Shown: positions 26,485-34,570, numbered from the stretch's first letter. The stretch: DNA of 41,016 nt from an uncultured Solobacterium sp. (GCA_938041275.1 CALISH010000013.1:1-41016), one strand, 5' to 3'. Notes: generated by a model not told the origin, from the letters alone. Numbers and translations: made by a program.

Positions 26485-26493
26485 TGTAAACTC

Positions 26494-26522
26494 ATTTTAT
26501 TATTGGGTTTTAAATAAGTCAA
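26494..26522 (-). promoter_or_regulatory. Promoter of the BMP-ABC-hydrolase operon
   Basis: On the minus strand TTGACT (26517-26522), 17 bases and TAAAAT (26494-26499) form a near-consensus promoter, with a leader of about 70 bases before the lipoprotein gene. Confidence 0.7.
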
Positions 26523-26553
26523 CAAGTACATATCACCAGAAAGGACAAAAATT

Positions 26554-27585
26554 ATGTTGAATCGTATACCTAAAATTAATCTTCACTTACATCTAGACGG
26601 ATCATTCCGCATGGATACAATATGGAAACTTGCTCATGAACAAAATGTGCAAATGCCTGCAGATACAATCGAAGGCTATGAAGCATTTATTCGTAAGTGC
26701 GCAAATGCCAAGGATGTAAATGAATATCTTAAGATGTTTGATACCCCTCTTAAATGCATGCAAGATAAAGCATCCATTACACGTATTACTGAAGAGTTGA
26801 TTGAAGATTTAGCTCGTCAAGGCTATATCTATGCAGAGATTCGTTTCGCACCACAACTCCACACACAAAAAGGTTTAACCCAAGCCGACGCAACAGAAGC
26901 TGTATTAGAAGGCAGAAACAACGCTCTCAAAAAATATCCAAATCTTCGCATTGGTATCCTTACATGCATGATGTGTGTTGGTGTTGATACATTAAACCAA
27001 AAAGAAAATATGGAAACTGTAGAAGTATGCAAGCAATACCTCGGTAAAGGTGTTGTCGGAATTGACCTTGCAGGTGCAGAAGGATTTGTACCACTTTCTA
27101 ACTTTGGTCCATTATTTGCGAAAGCGAAAGAATATGGTCTACCTATGACCTGTCATGCAGGTGATAGCCAAGGTCCAGATACCGTCAAAGACGCAATGGA
27201 TTTTGGTGTAACACGTATTGGTCATGGCCATCATGTATACTTTGACCAAGAACTTGTAGAGCGCGCAAAAGAAAACAAAGTACTCTTTGAAATCTGTCCA
27301 ACATCTAATGTACAGTGTCAAACCGTACCATCGTACGCAAAACATCCAATGAAACCTCTATACGATCAAGGTGTACTCGTTTCTGTTAACACAGACAACG
27401 ATACATTTGCAGGCGTACATATTACGGATGAATATGCACACTGTATCAATGATATGGGATTTACTGTTGATGATATCTTCCAAATGAATATTAACGCCGC
27501 AAATGCCGCATTTGTTACAGAAGAAGAAAGAAACGAATTACTTCATATTTTAGAAACAGCCAGAAAGGAATATGTACCATGCTAG
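26554..27585 (+). CDS. add: Adenosine deaminase
   Basis: Converts adenosine and deoxyadenosine to inosine forms. The 343-residue TIM-barrel protein begins NLHLHLDGSFR, giving the HxH zinc ligands. It also shows the substrate motif IDLAGAEGF, HAGDSQGPD with the third zinc histidine, the catalytic RIGHGHH and the final ligand in SVNTDND. AAAGGA precedes the ATG. The last seven bases overlap the nucleoside phosphorylase gene, so the two act as a unit. The divergent promoter region holds the cre site. Confidence 0.94.
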   Translation: MLNRIPKINLHLHLDGSFRMDTIWKLAHEQNVQMPADTIEGYEAFIRKCANAKDVNEYLKMFDTPLKCMQDKASITRITEELIEDLARQGYIYAEIRFAPQLHTQKGLTQADATEAVLEGRNNALKKYPNLRIGILTCMMCVGVDTLNQKENMETVEVCKQYLGKGVVGIDLAGAEGFVPLSNFGPLFAKAKEYGLPMTCHAGDSQGPDTVKDAMDFGVTRIGHGHHVYFDQELVERAKENKVLFEICPTSNVQCQTVPSYAKHPMKPLYDQGVLVSVNTDNDTFAGVHITDEYAHCINDMGFTVDDIFQMNINAANAAFVTEEERNELLHILETARKEYVPC

Positions 27586-28316
27586 AAGCACATATTCAAT
27601 TAGATCAAAGTGTAAACGCAAAGTATGCAATCATGCCTGGAGATCCAGCCCGCATTGATCGCATCATCCCATTCCTTGAGGATGTAAAAGAACTCGCGTA
27701 TAACCGAGAATTCAGAAGTATTTCTGGTTATTACAAAGGTGTAAAAGTCATTGCCATCTCAACTGGTATCGGTGGTTCCTCTGCTTCCATCGCAATTGAA
27801 GAGTTAAAACATATTGGCGTAGACACAATGATACGTATTGGCTCCTGTGGTGCCCTACAGAAAAACATCCAACTCGGAGATTTAATCTTCGCCGTTGGTG
27901 CAGTACGCGATGAAGGTACATCCAAAGCATACGCAGATATTCGTTACCCAGCAGTTGCGGATACAGAATTCCTACTCAAATGTATCGAAACCGCAAAAGA
28001 AAATCATTGGGACTATCATACAGGTATTGTTCATAGCCACGAAAGCTTCTACATCGATACAAACGCAGAAGAAGAAAAGAAATGGTCAGCCATGGGTGTT
28101 CTTGGTGCAGATATGGAAACAGCCGCTCTATTTACAGTAGGTCGTTTACGCAACATTCGCACAATGTCCATTCTCAATAATGTCGTCCTCTATGGGCAAG
28201 ATACCGCTGACGCAATTGGTGATTACGCAGATCAAGCAACCAAAACAATGGAAGGTGAACGCAGAGAAATCCTTACAGCACTGGAAGCTATCTATAAGTT
28301 AGAAAAAAATGTCTGA
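27579..28316 (+). CDS. Uridine phosphorylase-like nucleoside phosphorylase
   Basis: A 245-residue member of the PNP/UDP family that splits nucleosides with phosphate to base and (deoxy)ribose-1-phosphate. Motifs: MPGDPARIDRI near the N-terminus, IGSCGAL (phosphate site, about 87-93), and MGVLGADMETAALFTVG (about 168-184), where DMETAAL lines the ribose site. The N-terminal QLDQ and overall size favour uridine phosphorylase over PNP, but specificity is not certain. Its stop codon lies in the stem of a shared bidirectional terminator. Confidence 0.87.
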   Translation: MLEAHIQLDQSVNAKYAIMPGDPARIDRIIPFLEDVKELAYNREFRSISGYYKGVKVIAISTGIGGSSASIAIEELKHIGVDTMIRIGSCGALQKNIQLGDLIFAVGAVRDEGTSKAYADIRYPAVADTEFLLKCIETAKENHWDYHTGIVHSHESFYIDTNAEEEKKWSAMGVLGADMETAALFTVGRLRNIRTMSILNNVVLYGQDTADAIGDYADQATKTMEGERREILTALEAIYKLEKNV

Positions 28317-28337
28317 GATTCAATTTCAGACATTTTT
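28307..28337. terminator. Bidirectional terminator containing both stop codons
   Basis: AAATGTCTGA (28308-28317 region) pairs with TCAGACATTT (28326-28335), with A and T tracts outside. The TGA codons of the phosphorylase and the convergent ribokinase lie inside the two stem arms. Confidence 0.85.
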
Positions 28338-29222
28338 CATACTCTCTAATACTTGTTCTAATGTAGGGATACTCTTAGCAGCTCCTTCTTTGGTAACGGT
28401 AATACTGCTTGCCTTTGCGGCAATACGCAATGCATTACTTACCGTTTCCCCTCGCAAGATACTTGCTAGATAGAAACCCGTGAAGGTATCACCAGCAGCC
28501 GTTGTATCAACAGCCTCTACACGATACGCCTCTTGATGAATCACCGTCTCACCAGAAATATAGTAAGAACCCTGACTTCCCACTGTCAAAATAATATCTT
28601 TATTTGGATAAGCCTTTTGTAAACCTGCAATCACATCTTCTACCTGATCAGAAGAAACATTCGCCAGCCCCTTGCCCTCAACTTCATTCACCACAAAGAT
28701 ATCCACCAACTCTAAAGGATAACCAAAAATCTTTTCATCCATCGGTGCAGTATTGAAGGCAATACGTAAACCCTTCTCATGTGCCTTTGTGATTAAGTAT
28801 GTTAAAGAAGATATTTCATTTTGAATCAGTAATAAATCTCCCTTTTCAAAATGTGTTAATACTTCGTCAATCTGAGCTTCATCAATCAACTGATTCGCAC
28901 CGCCATAGAGAATAATACAGTTTTCACTATGACTTACCTGAATAATCGCATGTCCAGTCGCAGTTTCTTCATCCTTTTTTAGGTAATCTACCTTAACACC
29001 ATATTCTTGTAAGTAATCGATAAATGGTTGTCCATCAAAACCAACACGTCCAGCATGATATACATCTAAACCTGATTTTGCTAATGCGATGGATTGGTTT
29101 AAACCTTTTCCACCAAATCCTCTACTATAGGACAAAGAAGATGTAGTCTCCTTTGGCATAACAAAATGATCCATCTGATACACATGATCAAAATTCAATG
29201 ATCCAAAACTTAAAACTTTCAT
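28326..29222 (-). CDS. rbsK: Ribokinase, PfkB family
   Basis: Phosphorylates ribose to ribose-5-phosphate. The 298-residue protein has FGSLNFDHVYQMDHFVMP and GGKGLNQSIALAKSG (about 38-52) at the N-terminus, and VDTTAAGDTFTGFYL (about 244-258) near the end. The AAGD form of the last motif is typical of ribokinases. Here it probably uses ribose released by the two nucleoside hydrolases. The divergent HD-protein gene lies 160 bases away. No ribose transporter or deoxyribose enzyme is adjacent. Confidence 0.85.
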   Translation of the reverse strand: MKVLSFGSLNFDHVYQMDHFVMPKETTSSLSYSRGFGGKGLNQSIALAKSGLDVYHAGRVGFDGQPFIDYLQEYGVKVDYLKKDEETATGHAIIQVSHSENCIILYGGANQLIDEAQIDEVLTHFEKGDLLLIQNEISSLTYLITKAHEKGLRIAFNTAPMDEKIFGYPLELVDIFVVNEVEGKGLANVSSDQVEDVIAGLQKAYPNKDIILTVGSQGSYYISGETVIHQEAYRVEAVDTTAAGDTFTGFYLASILRGETVSNALRIAAKASSITVTKEGAAKSIPTLEQVLESMKNV

Positions 29223-29381
29223 ATGTAACCTCTCTTCTTGTAAATCTTATAAATTTAATATGACATACTTCTAAGATTTATCCAAATAAAATCTCCAGCA
29301 AATATTCCTATCTGTATAAATTTTTTCAAAAACCAGATAATATTTCTGTTCATTTCGTGCTGAATCGTATAGATTATTAGT

Positions 29382-29867
29382 ATGAATATGCAAAACAAGC
29401 ACTATAAAGCAGTCATGGATGAAGTAGAACGCTTAGAAAAAACAGGAAGATATAGTTTGGTAAAGAACTTTATTCAGCACGGAAAAACTACTGTATATGC
29501 ACATTGTATCGACGTCGCACTTACAGCTTGTGAGTTAGCTGAAACTCACAATTTTGATGTAAACTATTCCGCTATGATTACAGGTGCTTTATTACATGAT
29601 TATTTCTTGTATGATTGGCATATTCCACAGAAACACTTCGGATTACATGGATTTACACATCCTTATACTGCTGCTAATAATGCTAAGGATGATTATCATA
29701 TCGGTCCTATCGAGGAAGATATTATTGTGCATCACATGTTTCCACTGACGATGTATCCACCACAATCTAAAGAAGCTTGGGTTGTATGTTGGGCTGATAA
29801 GCTATGTGCAGCACGCGAAACAGTCACAAATCGTCTCGTATTCTTAAAAAAAGCCTTTCAGCGCTAG
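29382..29867 (+). CDS. HD-domain hydrolase-like protein
   Basis: A 161-residue protein with the full HD-superfamily pattern: His in VYAHCIDVAL (about 41), the HD pair in GALLHDYFLYDW (about 71-72), histidines in VHHMFPLTM (about 120) and the final Asp in WADKLCAA. It is probably a metal-dependent phosphohydrolase; the substrate is unknown, though nucleotide substrates are common. No ribosome site is visible. TAGATT lies six bases before the ATG, so the mRNA may be leaderless, though the -35 is poor. It ends in a weak terminator just before the tRNA cluster. Confidence 0.82.
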   Translation: MNMQNKHYKAVMDEVERLEKTGRYSLVKNFIQHGKTTVYAHCIDVALTACELAETHNFDVNYSAMITGALLHDYFLYDWHIPQKHFGLHGFTHPYTAANNAKDDYHIGPIEEDIIVHHMFPLTMYPPQSKEAWVVCWADKLCAARETVTNRLVFLKKAFQR

Positions 29868-29873
29868 GCTTTG
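29850..29873 (+). terminator. Weak terminator after the HD-domain gene
   Basis: AAAGCCT (29850-29856) pairs with AGGCTTT (29866-29872); the stop codon lies in the 3' arm. The T tract is short, so termination may be partial. Confidence 0.45.
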
Positions 29874-29903
29874 CAAAAATTCATCAAAAAAGCAAAAAAC
29901 ATC

Positions 29904-29932
29904 TTGCAATGGAAAAATGACCATGGTAATAT
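29904..29932 (+). promoter_or_regulatory. tRNA cluster promoter
   Basis: TTGCAA (29904-29909), a 17-base spacer and TAATAT (29927-29932) lie about 45 bases before the first tRNA. Confidence 0.6.
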
Positions 29933-29976
29933 AGTAAAGCGCTGAACGGTTAGTCAGTATGCACTTGGCAATAGTT

Positions 29977-30067
29977 GAGGAAATACTCAAGAGGCCGAAG
30001 AGGTGCCCCTGCTAAGGGCATAGGTCGGGAAACCGGCGCGAGGGTTCAAATCCCTCTTTCCTCGCCA
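29977..30067 (+). tRNA. tRNA-Ser (GCT)
   Basis: Acceptor GAGGAAA pairs with TTTCCTC, followed by G and an encoded CCA. The anticodon GCT is at 30011-30013. The long variable arm typical of class II tRNA-Ser is present, and the T-loop is GTTCAAATC. It reads AGC/AGT codons. Confidence 0.95.
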
Positions 30068-30073
30068 TACATT

Positions 30074-30150
30074 GGTCCCGTGGAGTAGTGGTTTATCTCG
30101 TCTCCCTGTCACGGAGAAGATCGCGAGTTCGAATCTCGTCGGGACCGCCA
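30074..30150 (+). tRNA. tRNA-Asp (GTC)
   Basis: Acceptor GGTCCCG pairs with CGGGACC, then G and encoded CCA. The anticodon GTC is at 30108-30110 in the loop closed by CTCC/GGAG. The T-loop is GTTCGAATC. It is separated by six bases from tRNA-Ser. Confidence 0.96.
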
Positions 30151-30154
30151 TTAC

Positions 30155-30228
30155 GCGAGTGTAGTTCAATGGTAGAACGCCACCTTGCCAAGGTGGACAC
30201 GGCGGTTCAATTCCGCTCACTCGCTCCA
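30155..30228 (+). tRNA. tRNA-Gly (GCC)
   Basis: Acceptor GCGAGTG pairs with CACTCGC, then T and encoded CCA. The anticodon GCC is at 30187-30189, closed by CCACC/GGTGG-type pairing. The T-loop is GTTCAATTC. Confidence 0.96.
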
Positions 30229-30234
30229 TTAATT

Positions 30235-30260
30235 AGTCCTAGAAATAGGACTTTTTATTT
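30235..30260 (+). terminator. Terminator of the tRNA cluster
   Basis: AGTCCTA-GAAA-TAGGACT (30235-30252), a perfect seven-base stem with a GNRA-type loop, is followed by TTTTATTTTCC. Confidence 0.88.
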
Positions 30261-30333
30261 TCCTTTCTATTTCTGTTAATTTAAACAGTATTAAAACTTC
30301 CTACTAGGGTTAGATTACGATATATAGGTCTTC

Positions 30334-30362
30334 TTGATATTTAATGAAAAAATAAATATAAT
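30334..30362 (+). promoter_or_regulatory. Strong promoter of a small RNA
   Basis: TTGATA (30334-30339), exactly 17 bases, and consensus TATAAT (30357-30362) give a predicted start near 30369. No plus-strand ORF follows within the next 130 bases. Confidence 0.65.
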
Positions 30363-30368
30363 CTGTTA

Positions 30369-30503
30369 GAGGAGATGGGCTTTTGCCCCTAGCTGTTATC
30401 ACTTGGAAATCCACCATTTGATAAGTCTAGCAATCACTCCTGACAGGACACCGACGAGGAAATCACGTGCAAGGCGTTTTAACTCATCGGTTTTTATTTT
30501 TTT
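30369..30503 (+). ncRNA. Small antisense RNA, possible type I antitoxin
   Basis: A unit of about 130 bases bounded by a near-consensus promoter and an intrinsic terminator (CCGACGAG 30451-30458 with CTCATCGG 30483-30490, one mismatch, then TTTTTATTTTTTT). A 5' hairpin GGGC-TTTT-GCCC lies at 30377-30388. The RNA contains no useful reading frame. It is fully antisense to a short minus-strand frame that encodes a hydrophobic peptide of type I toxin appearance. This fits an antisense antitoxin; alternatively it is a trans-acting small RNA. Confidence 0.5.
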
Positions 30504-30533
30504 AAGATCTACTTCAGATACTATATAATTAAT
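30399..30533 (-). pseudogene. Toxin-like hydrophobic peptide ORF without a canonical start
   Basis: The minus-strand frame from 30533 to the TGA at 30399 stays open for 44 codons but has no ATG, GTG or TTG upstream of the hydrophobic part. From 30488 it reads DELKRLARDFLVGVLSGVIA, then RLIKWWISK, and ends. A short charged N-terminus, one membrane helix and an aromatic, Lys-rich tail are usual for Fst/Ldr-like and related Bacillota type I toxins. The family link is from recalled pattern, not a search. It is either a decayed toxin or uses a non-standard start. Confidence 0.35.
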
Positions 30534-30545
30534 TCAGAGGAAATT

Positions 30546-31604
30546 ATGGAGTTCGATATCTTTTATTATGAAAATGATATATCAACAATCAAGAATAACC
30601 CAAGAATCATTCTAAGCGACCCTTCTGTTTTGCATGTACTTTCAGATATCATTAATCAAACCCCAAATAGTATTGATATCAATCAATACTCAAAGAATGA
30701 AATCACAAACAGTTTATTAATGATTGATGCAATTAAACTTTGCAATAATAAACTGTCTTTAAATATCCCTATTTTTATCGAAAGGGATTTACCTATATTA
30801 AAGAAATACATTTCACTTGCCAGCAACAAAATTTGCCATTCAATAATACAGCAGTCTGATAATTTGATTAAAACCATCCATCAAATCCAAAATGGTTTCT
30901 CGGACCAAGTCAATCTCTATCACATGTTATGTGGATATGTTTTTGATGGAACAATATTTGATGAACTTGTAAGATATAACTTAATTACAACTCACAAGAT
31001 TCATCCAGACCATTCAGATTATCTTATTATTATGTATGAGAAGAGTCATTCTTTAAGTACATATAGTAATAAACTACTATGTTCTTACAATCGTCTTCAA
31101 ACAGAACACGGCACATTTAGTTCTTTTGGCGATTGTGATGGCAATCGAAATGACTTTTATCGTCAATTCATGTTACAGAAATACCATCAATTTGATACTA
31201 CAATAAAATATTCTGCCGATGAATTAGGCATGGCATTCCATTCCTTAGTTGAAGGAAAGCACATATCAAAGGATTTTATTACAATCTTTAACCAAGTAGG
31301 TTATACAAAAGATGGAATAATAAATGTCCCAGTTTATTACCCTGATGATTTTAAAGTCGGTGATGAAGTTTCCAAAATTGTCATTGATGCATGCTCGCAA
31401 ATCCTAATTGAATGCCTTAACCTATTAAGCAGAGAACAAAACTTATTATCAATTCAACACAATGTAGATATTCGTGATATTGCAAATGAAATTTATCATT
31501 TGATTTTTGGTACAGTAAATGAATTGTTAGTTCAACATAATATCGTTGCACAACCAGAGTACCACCCAAATGAAGGTAGATACTTAAAATCCTATGAAAT
31601 ATAG
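30546..31604 (+). CDS. Hypothetical protein, AT-rich orphan (352 aa)
   Basis: I do not recognise this protein. It is 352 residues, predicted soluble, Asn/Ile/Asp-rich and lacks membrane helices or a signal peptide. It looks mainly helical in the first half. The centre contains a distinctive GTFSSFGDCDGNRNDFYRQF stretch (about 191-210), and a His/Glu-containing helical C-terminus follows. GAGGAAAT precedes the ATG, with a TATAAT at 30524-30529, so it should be expressed. It lies after the tRNA cluster and the antisense-RNA unit and is richer in A/T than its neighbours, which together suggest accessory DNA. A terminator overlaps its stop codon. Confidence 0.75.
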   Translation: MEFDIFYYENDISTIKNNPRIILSDPSVLHVLSDIINQTPNSIDINQYSKNEITNSLLMIDAIKLCNNKLSLNIPIFIERDLPILKKYISLASNKICHSIIQQSDNLIKTIHQIQNGFSDQVNLYHMLCGYVFDGTIFDELVRYNLITTHKIHPDHSDYLIIMYEKSHSLSTYSNKLLCSYNRLQTEHGTFSSFGDCDGNRNDFYRQFMLQKYHQFDTTIKYSADELGMAFHSLVEGKHISKDFITIFNQVGYTKDGIINVPVYYPDDFKVGDEVSKIVIDACSQILIECLNLLSREQNLLSIQHNVDIRDIANEIYHLIFGTVNELLVQHNIVAQPEYHPNEGRYLKSYEI

Positions 31605-31618
31605 CCTATAGGATTTTT
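31587..31618 (+). terminator. Terminator overlapping the stop of the orphan gene
   Basis: AAATCCTAT (31587-31595) pairs with ATAGGATTT (31608-31616), followed by further T residues. The TAG stop is in the loop. Confidence 0.75.
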
Positions 31619-31686
31619 CATTATTGTCTCATCACCTTTTTCATTGTGTTCACTAAATGAAATTTTCATATTTGTTACAAAAATAA

Positions 31687-31715
31687 TTGTTTCATAACTT
31701 GTTTTAACGCATAAT
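31687..31715 (+). promoter_or_regulatory. Promoter of the MFS transporter gene
   Basis: TTGTTT (31687-31692), 17 bases and CATAAT (31710-31715) lie 24 bases before the ATG, with an AGGGGAG ribosome site between. Confidence 0.6.
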
Positions 31716-31739
31716 CAATATCGTAGGGGAGATTGAACT

Positions 31740-32972
31740 ATGTTTACAAAACTTACTAAGGCTGAAAAAGACTGGATTTTATATGATGTCGGTAACTCTG
31801 CCTTCATATTATTGGTATCAACAGTTATGCCGCTATACTTCAATAGTTTGGCGGAGAAAGATGGATTATCATCCGTTAGTTATCTAGCATATTGGGGATA
31901 TGCCGCATCAGCCGCGACACTATGTGTTGCCTTCTTAGGACCAGTGATTGGTACAATTACAGATTTTAAAGGATTTAAGAAACCTATCTTCTTTGCATCT
32001 GTACTAGTCGGAACACTTCTATGCTTTATGATGGGATTTATCTCACATTGGTTGATGTTCCTAATATTCTTCATCATCGCTAAGGCAGTATACTCTTCTA
32101 GTATCATCTTCTATGATTCTATGTTAGGAGATATCACTACGGAAGAACGCCTCGATAGTGTGTCCTCATTAGGATATGCATGGGGACATATCGGTTCCTG
32201 TATTCCATTTGTATTATCACTTGCCGTAATTTTAGGTGGTAAAAAGATTGGAATCTCAGGAAGTCTAGCAATGACAATTGCCTTTACAATTACAGCTATT
32301 TGGTGGTTTGTATTCTCATTACCTTTATTAAAGACATATAAACAAACCCATTATATTGAAAATACGAAGAACGCTATTGCCGAAAGTTTTAAACGCTTAG
32401 GAAATACGCTCAAAAATGCAACAAAGCACAAGAAAATCTTCTTATTCTTGATTTCATTCTTCTTCTATATTGATGGTGTTTATACAATTATTGATTTAGC
32501 GACTGCGTATGGAACAGCGTTAGGACTAAGTAGCACAAGTTTATTACTTGCATTATTACTAACACAGATTGTCGCCTTCCCTGCTGCTCTTACATTTGGT
32601 CGATTAGCACAGAAATTTGATACAACACGATTAATTCTACTTTGTATCTTTGCATATCTTGGTATTGCTATCTTTGCAATCTTCTTAGATACACAAGTTG
32701 AATTCTGGATTCTTGCAGTATGTGTAGGATTATTCCAAGGTGGTATTCAAGCTCTATCCCGTTCTTATTTCACGAAGATTATTCCAGCTGAACAGTCTGG
32801 TGAGTACTTTGGATTGATGGATATCTGTGGCAAGGGTGCAGCTTTCTTAGGTACAGCATCTGTTTCGCTTGTATCACAGTTAACTGGTTCAATTAGTGCT
32901 GGTGTTGGTAGTATCGCATTCTTCTTTATATTAGGTATCTTCTTCTTTATCAAAACAATTAAGACAAACTAA
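31740..32972 (+). CDS. MFS transporter, UMF1 family (YxiO/Atg22-like)
   Basis: A 410-residue, roughly 12-helix transporter. The N-terminus LTKAEKDWILYDVGNSAFILLV is diagnostic of the UMF1 family (the bacterial counterpart of vacuolar effluxer Atg22). PVIGTITDFKGFKKP forms the loop 2-3 motif, and GGIQALSRSYFTKIIPAEQSGEYFGLMD (about 339-366, split as GGIQALSRSYF and PAEQSGEYFG) is the conserved second-half motif. Substrates of bacterial members are largely unknown; amino acids are plausible by analogy. It is monocistronic, with its own promoter and terminator. Confidence 0.9.
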   Translation: MFTKLTKAEKDWILYDVGNSAFILLVSTVMPLYFNSLAEKDGLSSVSYLAYWGYAASAATLCVAFLGPVIGTITDFKGFKKPIFFASVLVGTLLCFMMGFISHWLMFLIFFIIAKAVYSSSIIFYDSMLGDITTEERLDSVSSLGYAWGHIGSCIPFVLSLAVILGGKKIGISGSLAMTIAFTITAIWWFVFSLPLLKTYKQTHYIENTKNAIAESFKRLGNTLKNATKHKKIFLFLISFFFYIDGVYTIIDLATAYGTALGLSSTSLLLALLLTQIVAFPAALTFGRLAQKFDTTRLILLCIFAYLGIAIFAIFLDTQVEFWILAVCVGLFQGGIQALSRSYFTKIIPAEQSGEYFGLMDICGKGAAFLGTASVSLVSQLTGSISAGVGSIAFFFILGIFFFIKTIKTN

Positions 32973-32997
32973 AAGCCCACGTGAGTGGACTTTTTTC
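32968..32997 (+). terminator. Terminator between convergent genes
   Basis: AAAAGCCCAC and GTGGACTTTT form a stem with one mismatch around GTGA, followed by TT. The MurF-like gene ends at 32999, so it may serve both strands. Confidence 0.7.
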
Positions 32998-32998
32998 A

Positions 32999-34570
32999 TT
33001 AGTGACTAAATGCGTCAGGTAAATCGTTTTCCAATAGAATTGTATCGGAAGGTAATGCATGTCGATAGATATGAGCAAAGGCCTCTTTAACTGTCTTTAC
33101 AACAATAACACGATTCATATCAAACCCAACTTCTTGTAGACCTTCATAGATAGGCTTTGTTTGAATTTCACCAACAAGAATAACCTCATCTGCTCTATCC
33201 TTCATCTTACGACCAAATTCTTTATTTGCGTCATCTTGAATTGCGCCAAGATCAATCATACCTGGTGTTACAACATAACGTGTATTTGGCATCATGGATA
33301 GCACTTCTAAAGCCATTGCAGAACCAACTGGGTTAGAGTTAAATGCATCATCAATAAAGCGATAGCCATTGATTGTCTTTAATTCTAAGCGGTGCTCGAC
33401 TTGTTTCATTGTCTTAGCTGCGCGTTGAATCGTTGACCATGGAACATTGAGATGTCTTGCAACACAGATTGCGGATAGAATATTGAGAATATTTAGTTCA
33501 CCAAGAAGCTTTGTTTCGATACGTACACGTTCATCGCGATGAACAACCGTAAAGGATGAACCCATACGTGTGTATGTAATATCATCTGCGTAATAATCTA
33601 CATCTCTGCTCTTTACCCCATAACTAACTGTCTTAACTGGATTCTTTAAGCAATAGTTGCGGATAAAGTCGTTATCATAGTTCAGAACTCCAAGACCATT
33701 CTTTGGTAATAGTTCCATCATTTGCATCTTTTCATTGATGATATTCTCTTGAGAGCCAAAAGTTGCTAGGTGTTGTGGTCCAATTGAAGTTACAACACCA
33801 ATCGATGGTTGTACAAACTTCATCAAATTGGTAATTTCACCAACATGGTCAGCACCCATCTCACATACAAATACTTTATGAATCGGTTTTAATAAAGTAC
33901 GAATCGTAATTGTAATACCCATTGGTGTATTGTAAGAAGCCGGTGTCATTAGTGTATTAAACTGCTCACCAATCATTGCCTGCATGACATTCTTGGTAGA
34001 TGTTTTACCGTAGCTACCAGTAATACCAATCTTGATCAGATCTTTATCTTCACAAAGAATCTTCTTTGCTTGTCCAATAAACCACTGTTTAACAAGTGCC
34101 TCAATTGGTGAAGTAATCCATCCTACAAAGAAGATTAAAATCCAAGGCAGGATAATCACTAGTGTAGATATGCATGCATACTGTGGTAAGAATTTATGAT
34201 TAAGAAGTATCAAACCAATTTGTAATAGAGCCATGACAACGATTTGACGTTTAACACGACCAGTATATACAAGTGGCTTTATATACTTTTTATTTTTCTC
34301 TCGAATAACATTAATACCCGTAACAAGAAGTAGCAGTACTAGCCATACCCATGCAAAAATTTTAAATCCTGCAAAGTATGTTAATAATCCTGCAACAACA
34401 ATATAGCAAAGTGTTGTAACCAACATTTCTTGTATCATTTTTTGGTTTCCGGCAAGCCATTTACTATATCTGCCTATTTCATAGCGATTCTGTTGAAACA
34501 TGTGTAATGCATGTTTTGTTGGTATCAACATTGCGACAATTGTCGCAACTGCAAGTATCCATCTTTCCAT
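32999..34570 (-). CDS. MurF-like Mur ligase with N-terminal membrane domain
   Basis: A 523-residue ATP-dependent amide ligase of the Mur family. The first ~165 residues contain about five membrane helices in place of the usual UDP-binding N-terminal domain. The central domain starts with the P-loop GITGSYGKTSTKN (about 182-194), followed by MGADHVGEI and TSIGPQHLATFGS. The C-terminal ligase domain contains FIDDAFNSNPVGSAMAL. These motifs resemble MurF, which adds D-Ala-D-Ala to the UDP-MurNAc peptide. AAAGGAG lies upstream. It is the last gene of an operon with a two-component system and a hydrolase. Substrate inferred only. Confidence 0.85.
   Translation of the reverse strand: MERWILAVATIVAMLIPTKHALHMFQQNRYEIGRYSKWLAGNQKMIQEMLVTTLCYIVVAGLLTYFAGFKIFAWVWLVLLLLVTGINVIREKNKKYIKPLVYTGRVKRQIVVMALLQIGLILLNHKFLPQYACISTLVIILPWILIFFVGWITSPIEALVKQWFIGQAKKILCEDKDLIKIGITGSYGKTSTKNVMQAMIGEQFNTLMTPASYNTPMGITITIRTLLKPIHKVFVCEMGADHVGEITNLMKFVQPSIGVVTSIGPQHLATFGSQENIINEKMQMMELLPKNGLGVLNYDNDFIRNYCLKNPVKTVSYGVKSRDVDYYADDITYTRMGSSFTVVHRDERVRIETKLLGELNILNILSAICVARHLNVPWSTIQRAAKTMKQVEHRLELKTINGYRFIDDAFNSNPVGSAMALEVLSMMPNTRYVVTPGMIDLGAIQDDANKEFGRKMKDRADEVILVGEIQTKPIYEGLQEVGFDMNRVIVVKTVKEAFAHIYRHALPSDTILLENDLPDAFSH

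Noticed and set aside
29987..30279. Long open frames on both strands across 29987-30279
   Set aside because: They run across the three tRNA genes and are a known artefact of tRNA sequence.
30229..30545. Integrated element with attachment site at tRNA-Gly
   Set aside because: No integrase, no repeated tRNA 3' end and no phage or plasmid genes were found in the following sequence.
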